In this document: piece by piece, positions 5,915-6,740 of the stretch
Layout: each line of letters starts with the position of its first letter
Numbering within the stretch: position 1 is the first letter of the stretch
Source of the DNA: an uncultured Eubacteriales bacterium
GTDB taxonomy: Bacteria; Bacillota; Clostridia; Oscillospirales; Acutalibacteraceae
NCBI GenBank assembly: GCA_900322105.1
Contig: ONYV01000060.1
Location: forward strand, 1 to 6,740
DNA: 6,740 bases
Reading direction: 5' to 3'
Position numbers and translations under genes: made by a program
The notes under the pieces: model-generated
Seen by the model: only the letters and a program-made list of their open reading frames with translations
Told to the model about the DNA's origin: nothing
Databases searched by the model: none

Positions 5915-6740
5915 ATGGAAAATGAAATATCCGACAGAACACTGGAAGTATTCTATCGTCTGCTCAGGGGTGAGGCGGTCAGCAATAAGGCAGTAGCCGA
6001 AAAATACGGAATATCTTCACGCACCGTCAGTCGTGACATAGGCAGAATACAGAATTTCCTTTCAGATAACCGTGGGTTGATGCAGAACGCCGAAGTTATT
6101 TATTCACACAAGGAAAAAGCCTATATTCTGAAAAGTGATGAATTTCTAAAGAATTCCGAGCTGTTTGCATTGGTGAAAGTGATACTTGGTGCAAGATGTT
6201 TCAGTAAAGAAGATACACTTACACTTATCAGAAAAATAAAGCAATTCACTACGCCAAATGACAGAAACTTGCTTGAAAGCATTATCAAGAAAGAGGTATT
6301 TCACTACAGAGAGGTCAGATCGGACTGCGACAGCGTTATTGATAATCTATGGAGAATCGTTCAGTGTATCGAGCAAAGGCACTGTATTTCAATACGATAT
6401 ATTAAAATGGACAGGACAGAGGTTATCAGAAAGCTGCATCCATCCGCAGTTATGTTCAGTGAATACTATTTTTATCTGATTGCTTATGAACCTGATGGAG
6501 AACCTGCAAAGGCAAAGTATTATCGCATAGACCGTATTCGTTCCATTGTTGAGCATCGGGAAAAATACGTCCTTGATCAGTCAAATGATTTTGATGAAGG
6601 TGAACTCAGAGAAAAGAATCAGTTTATGTTTCCTGGTGATTTGGTTCAAATAACCTTTGAATTTTCAGGTTTGTCGCTTCAGTCGGTGCTGGACAGACTG
6701 CCTACTGCAAGAGTAATTGAAAAAAACGGTAGCAAGAGTA
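5915..6740 (+). CDS. HTH-WYL domain transcriptional regulator (3' end outside window)
   Basis: DNA-binding regulator with an N-terminal helix-turn-helix (about 21-49; NKAVAEKYGISSRTVSRDIG) of the DeoR/HTH_11 type and a C-terminal WYL domain, a fold thought to sense nucleic-acid-like or other ligands. The WYL signature appears as Leu-His-Pro (174-176), then EYYFYLIAYE with Phe-Tyr-Leu at 186-188 in place of Trp-Tyr-Leu, then YYRIDRIRSI (202-211) with the family's R-x-D-R-I pattern. The frame stays open to the window edge: 275 residues are visible, so perhaps 30-60 are missing if it has the usual 300-330. AGGGTGAT (5903-5910) is a good ribosome binding site. Codon use differs from the upstream genes (9 of 24 isoleucine codons are ATA, against two ATA in the whole of ptsI), suggesting separate origin or lower expression. 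Target genes are unknown. Relatives control defence, DNA-damage or metabolic genes, often next door. Confidence 0.88.
   Translation, partial: MENEISDRTLEVFYRLLRGEAVSNKAVAEKYGISSRTVSRDIGRIQNFLSDNRGLMQNAEVIYSHKEKAYILKSDEFLKNSELFALVKVILGARCFSKEDTLTLIRKIKQFTTPNDRNLLESIIKKEVFHYREVRSDCDSVIDNLWRIVQCIEQRHCISIRYIKMDRTEVIRKLHPSAVMFSEYYFYLIAYEPDGEPAKAKYYRIDRIRSIVEHREKYVLDQSNDFDEGELREKNQFMFPGDLVQITFEFSGLSLQSVLDRLPTARVIEKNGSKS

Noticed and set aside
6258..6479. 73-codon + strand open frame inside the WYL gene
   Set aside because: It lies in another frame of the regulator gene, whose own frame is open from 5915 to the window edge with clear HTH and WYL motifs.

Overview
The window looks like chromosomal DNA from a Gram-positive, Clostridia-type bacterium (Bacillota; a Ruminococcus-like gut anaerobe is my guess). 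The grounds are strong purine-rich Shine-Dalgarno sites of the AGGTGAT kind, a textbook TTGACA-17-TATAAT promoter, compact U-tract terminators, an HPr with the Gram-positive regulatory Ser46 as well as His15, and protein sequences close to what I recall of clostridial PTS, GreA and LysRS proteins. No rRNA, tRNA, CRISPR array or insertion sequence is visible.

Region 1 (1-3493) is the end of a sugar phosphotransferase (PTS) operon on the + strand: the 3' part of a fructose-type EIIBC permease gene (5' end outside the window), then ptsH (HPr) and ptsI (Enzyme I), closed by a strong rho-independent terminator. Phosphate would flow PEP -> Enzyme I His186 -> HPr His15 -> EIIA (not in the window) -> EIIB -> sugar entering through EIIC, so the cluster supplies both the general PTS proteins and a permease. 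Both gaps inside the operon (119 and 114 bases) hold a perfect 10-bp RNA hairpin, and the first can also fold in a second, mutually exclusive way.

Region 2 (3494-5833) is a housekeeping pair, greA (transcript cleavage factor) and lysS (class II lysyl-tRNA synthetase), driven by a consensus promoter whose -35 segment is a perfect 14-bp tandem duplication. The greA-lysS gap has no terminator but holds a long interrupted inverted repeat. A strong terminator follows lysS.

Region 3 (5710-6740) begins with a short non-coding junction carrying an 11-bp tandem repeat and the lysS terminator. It continues with a palindrome, a -10 box and the start of a gene for an HTH-WYL transcriptional regulator that runs off the right edge. 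Codon use changes here (many ATA, TTG and AGA codons; upstream genes favour ATC, CTG and CGT), so the conserved core may give way to accessory DNA. WYL regulators often accompany defence or mobile-element loci, and the sequence just beyond the window is the best place to look for something new. Within the window itself most content is conventional. The most interesting items are the RNA structures, the duplicated -35 region, the CxxC-containing HPr and the WYL boundary.
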